From Bacteroidales bacterium (lineage in GTDB: Bacteria > Bacteroidota > Bacteroidia > Bacteroidales > UBA932), in contig JAKSJL010000004.1 in assembly GCA_024398295.1 (NCBI GenBank), positions 1-61,835 of the forward strand: 61,835 nt of DNA. The letters run 5' to 3'. Position numbers and translations under genes: made by a program. The notes beneath the pieces were generated by a model. It was not told the DNA's origin and did not search any database. It saw only the letters and a program-made list of their open reading frames with translations. Below are positions 61,639 to 61,835 of this stretch, in pieces; the first letter of the stretch is position 1, and every line of letters begins with the position of its first letter.

Positions 61639-61644
61639 TTTCCA

Positions 61645-61835
61645 CTATTTTGCTCTGCCAATGAGTGAGTCCGCAAACCTATGCAGCATCTGGATGCGCT
61701 CAGATGGCACATCCAGGCGCTCCAGAGCGGCGAGTGCGAGGCCGGTGAGGCGAGCGATCTCGCTCTTCGCGTCCTCAGCCGCGCCTTCGGCATCATATAC
61801 AGCCTTGACAGCGTCTATCTTCGCCTTACGCTGCT
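61645..61835 (-). CDS. Polyprenyl synthetase, C-terminal end (cut by window edge)
   Basis: 63 residues, reading QRKAKIDAVKAVYDAEGAAE, then KSEIARLTGLALAALERLDV and a terminal FADSLIGRAK. Pattern and position resemble the last helices of isoprenyl diphosphate synthases (farnesyl or octaprenyl type) in Bacteroidota; the DDxxD motifs are beyond the window, so the call rests on the C-terminus only. Stop TAG is at 61645-61647, 6 bases before the U32 gene ATG, so it probably heads this row. Confidence 0.6.
   Translation of the reverse strand, partial: QRKAKIDAVKAVYDAEGAAEDAKSEIARLTGLALAALERLDVPSERIQMLHRFADSLIGRAK

Overview
The window comes from a member of the Bacteroidota, most likely the Bacteroidales. 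The evidence is Bacteroides-type promoters (T(T)TG, 19-20 nt, TAnnTTTG) in front of many genes, many lipoproteins with a signal peptide ending in S/A-C, and families typical of the phylum: fimbrillin-like lipoproteins, DUF3127, an alpha-2-macroglobulin, a GH88 and a GH20 enzyme, and a serC-serA-DUF1015 cluster. The base composition (GC-rich for the order, by eye) and carbohydrate enzymes suit a gut or rumen commensal. The genus cannot be named from this sequence. No tRNA, rRNA, CRISPR array, transposase or phage module was seen.

Layout. 1-5.4 kb: 5'-truncated-by-window pyruvate phosphate dikinase, PIN-PhoH ATPase with a PurL/PurM-like partner, and divergent folC. 5.4-10.6 kb: a 1705-residue secreted alpha-2-macroglobulin. 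10.5-16 kb: an export operon (TolC, HlyD, two ABC-2 permeases, no ATPase) with a divergent TetR regulator. 16-25.7 kb: a probable operon serC-serA-DUF1015-recQ-dnaG-metG read leftwards. 25.8-28 kb: YigZ, a pRiA4b ORF-3-like protein and miaA.

28-35.2 kb is the most unusual stretch: one transcription unit holding two modules, each a very short acidic peptide gene followed after exactly 20 nt by a giant lipoprotein gene. The two peptides (42 and 47 aa) share Y10, A12-P13, E16 and a terminal D-E-L. The upstream lipoprotein carries repeated surface modules and ends in a tyrosine-phosphatase domain with an intact CX5R loop.

35.2-38.7 kb: a FucP-type sugar transporter, ROK kinase, FKBP isomerase and DUF3127 protein, closed by a clear terminator. 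The 332-base gap upstream of the transporter contains a strong plus-strand promoter, a UUCG-capped hairpin and a perfect 14-bp terminator stem, which together predict a ~85-nt small RNA. 39-44.4 kb: GH20 hexosaminidase, acyl-CoA synthetase and two tandem deoxynucleoside kinases. 44.4-52.1 kb, rightwards: metallo-beta-lactamase-fold hydrolase, uvrA, a short uridine-kinase-like protein, a DMT permease and two tandem SGNH hydrolases. 52.2-55.4 kb: a Wza/Wzc polysaccharide export pair without glycosyltransferases. 55.4-61.8 kb: recO-rdgB, divergent CtpA-type protease, and an operon of polyprenyl synthetase (partial), U32 peptidase, Nif3 and GH88.

Most genes are housekeeping. The accessory interest lies in the peptide/lipoprotein modules, the predicted small RNA, a Cys-rich insertion in methionyl-tRNA synthetase, and an SSB-like tail on the DUF3127 protein.
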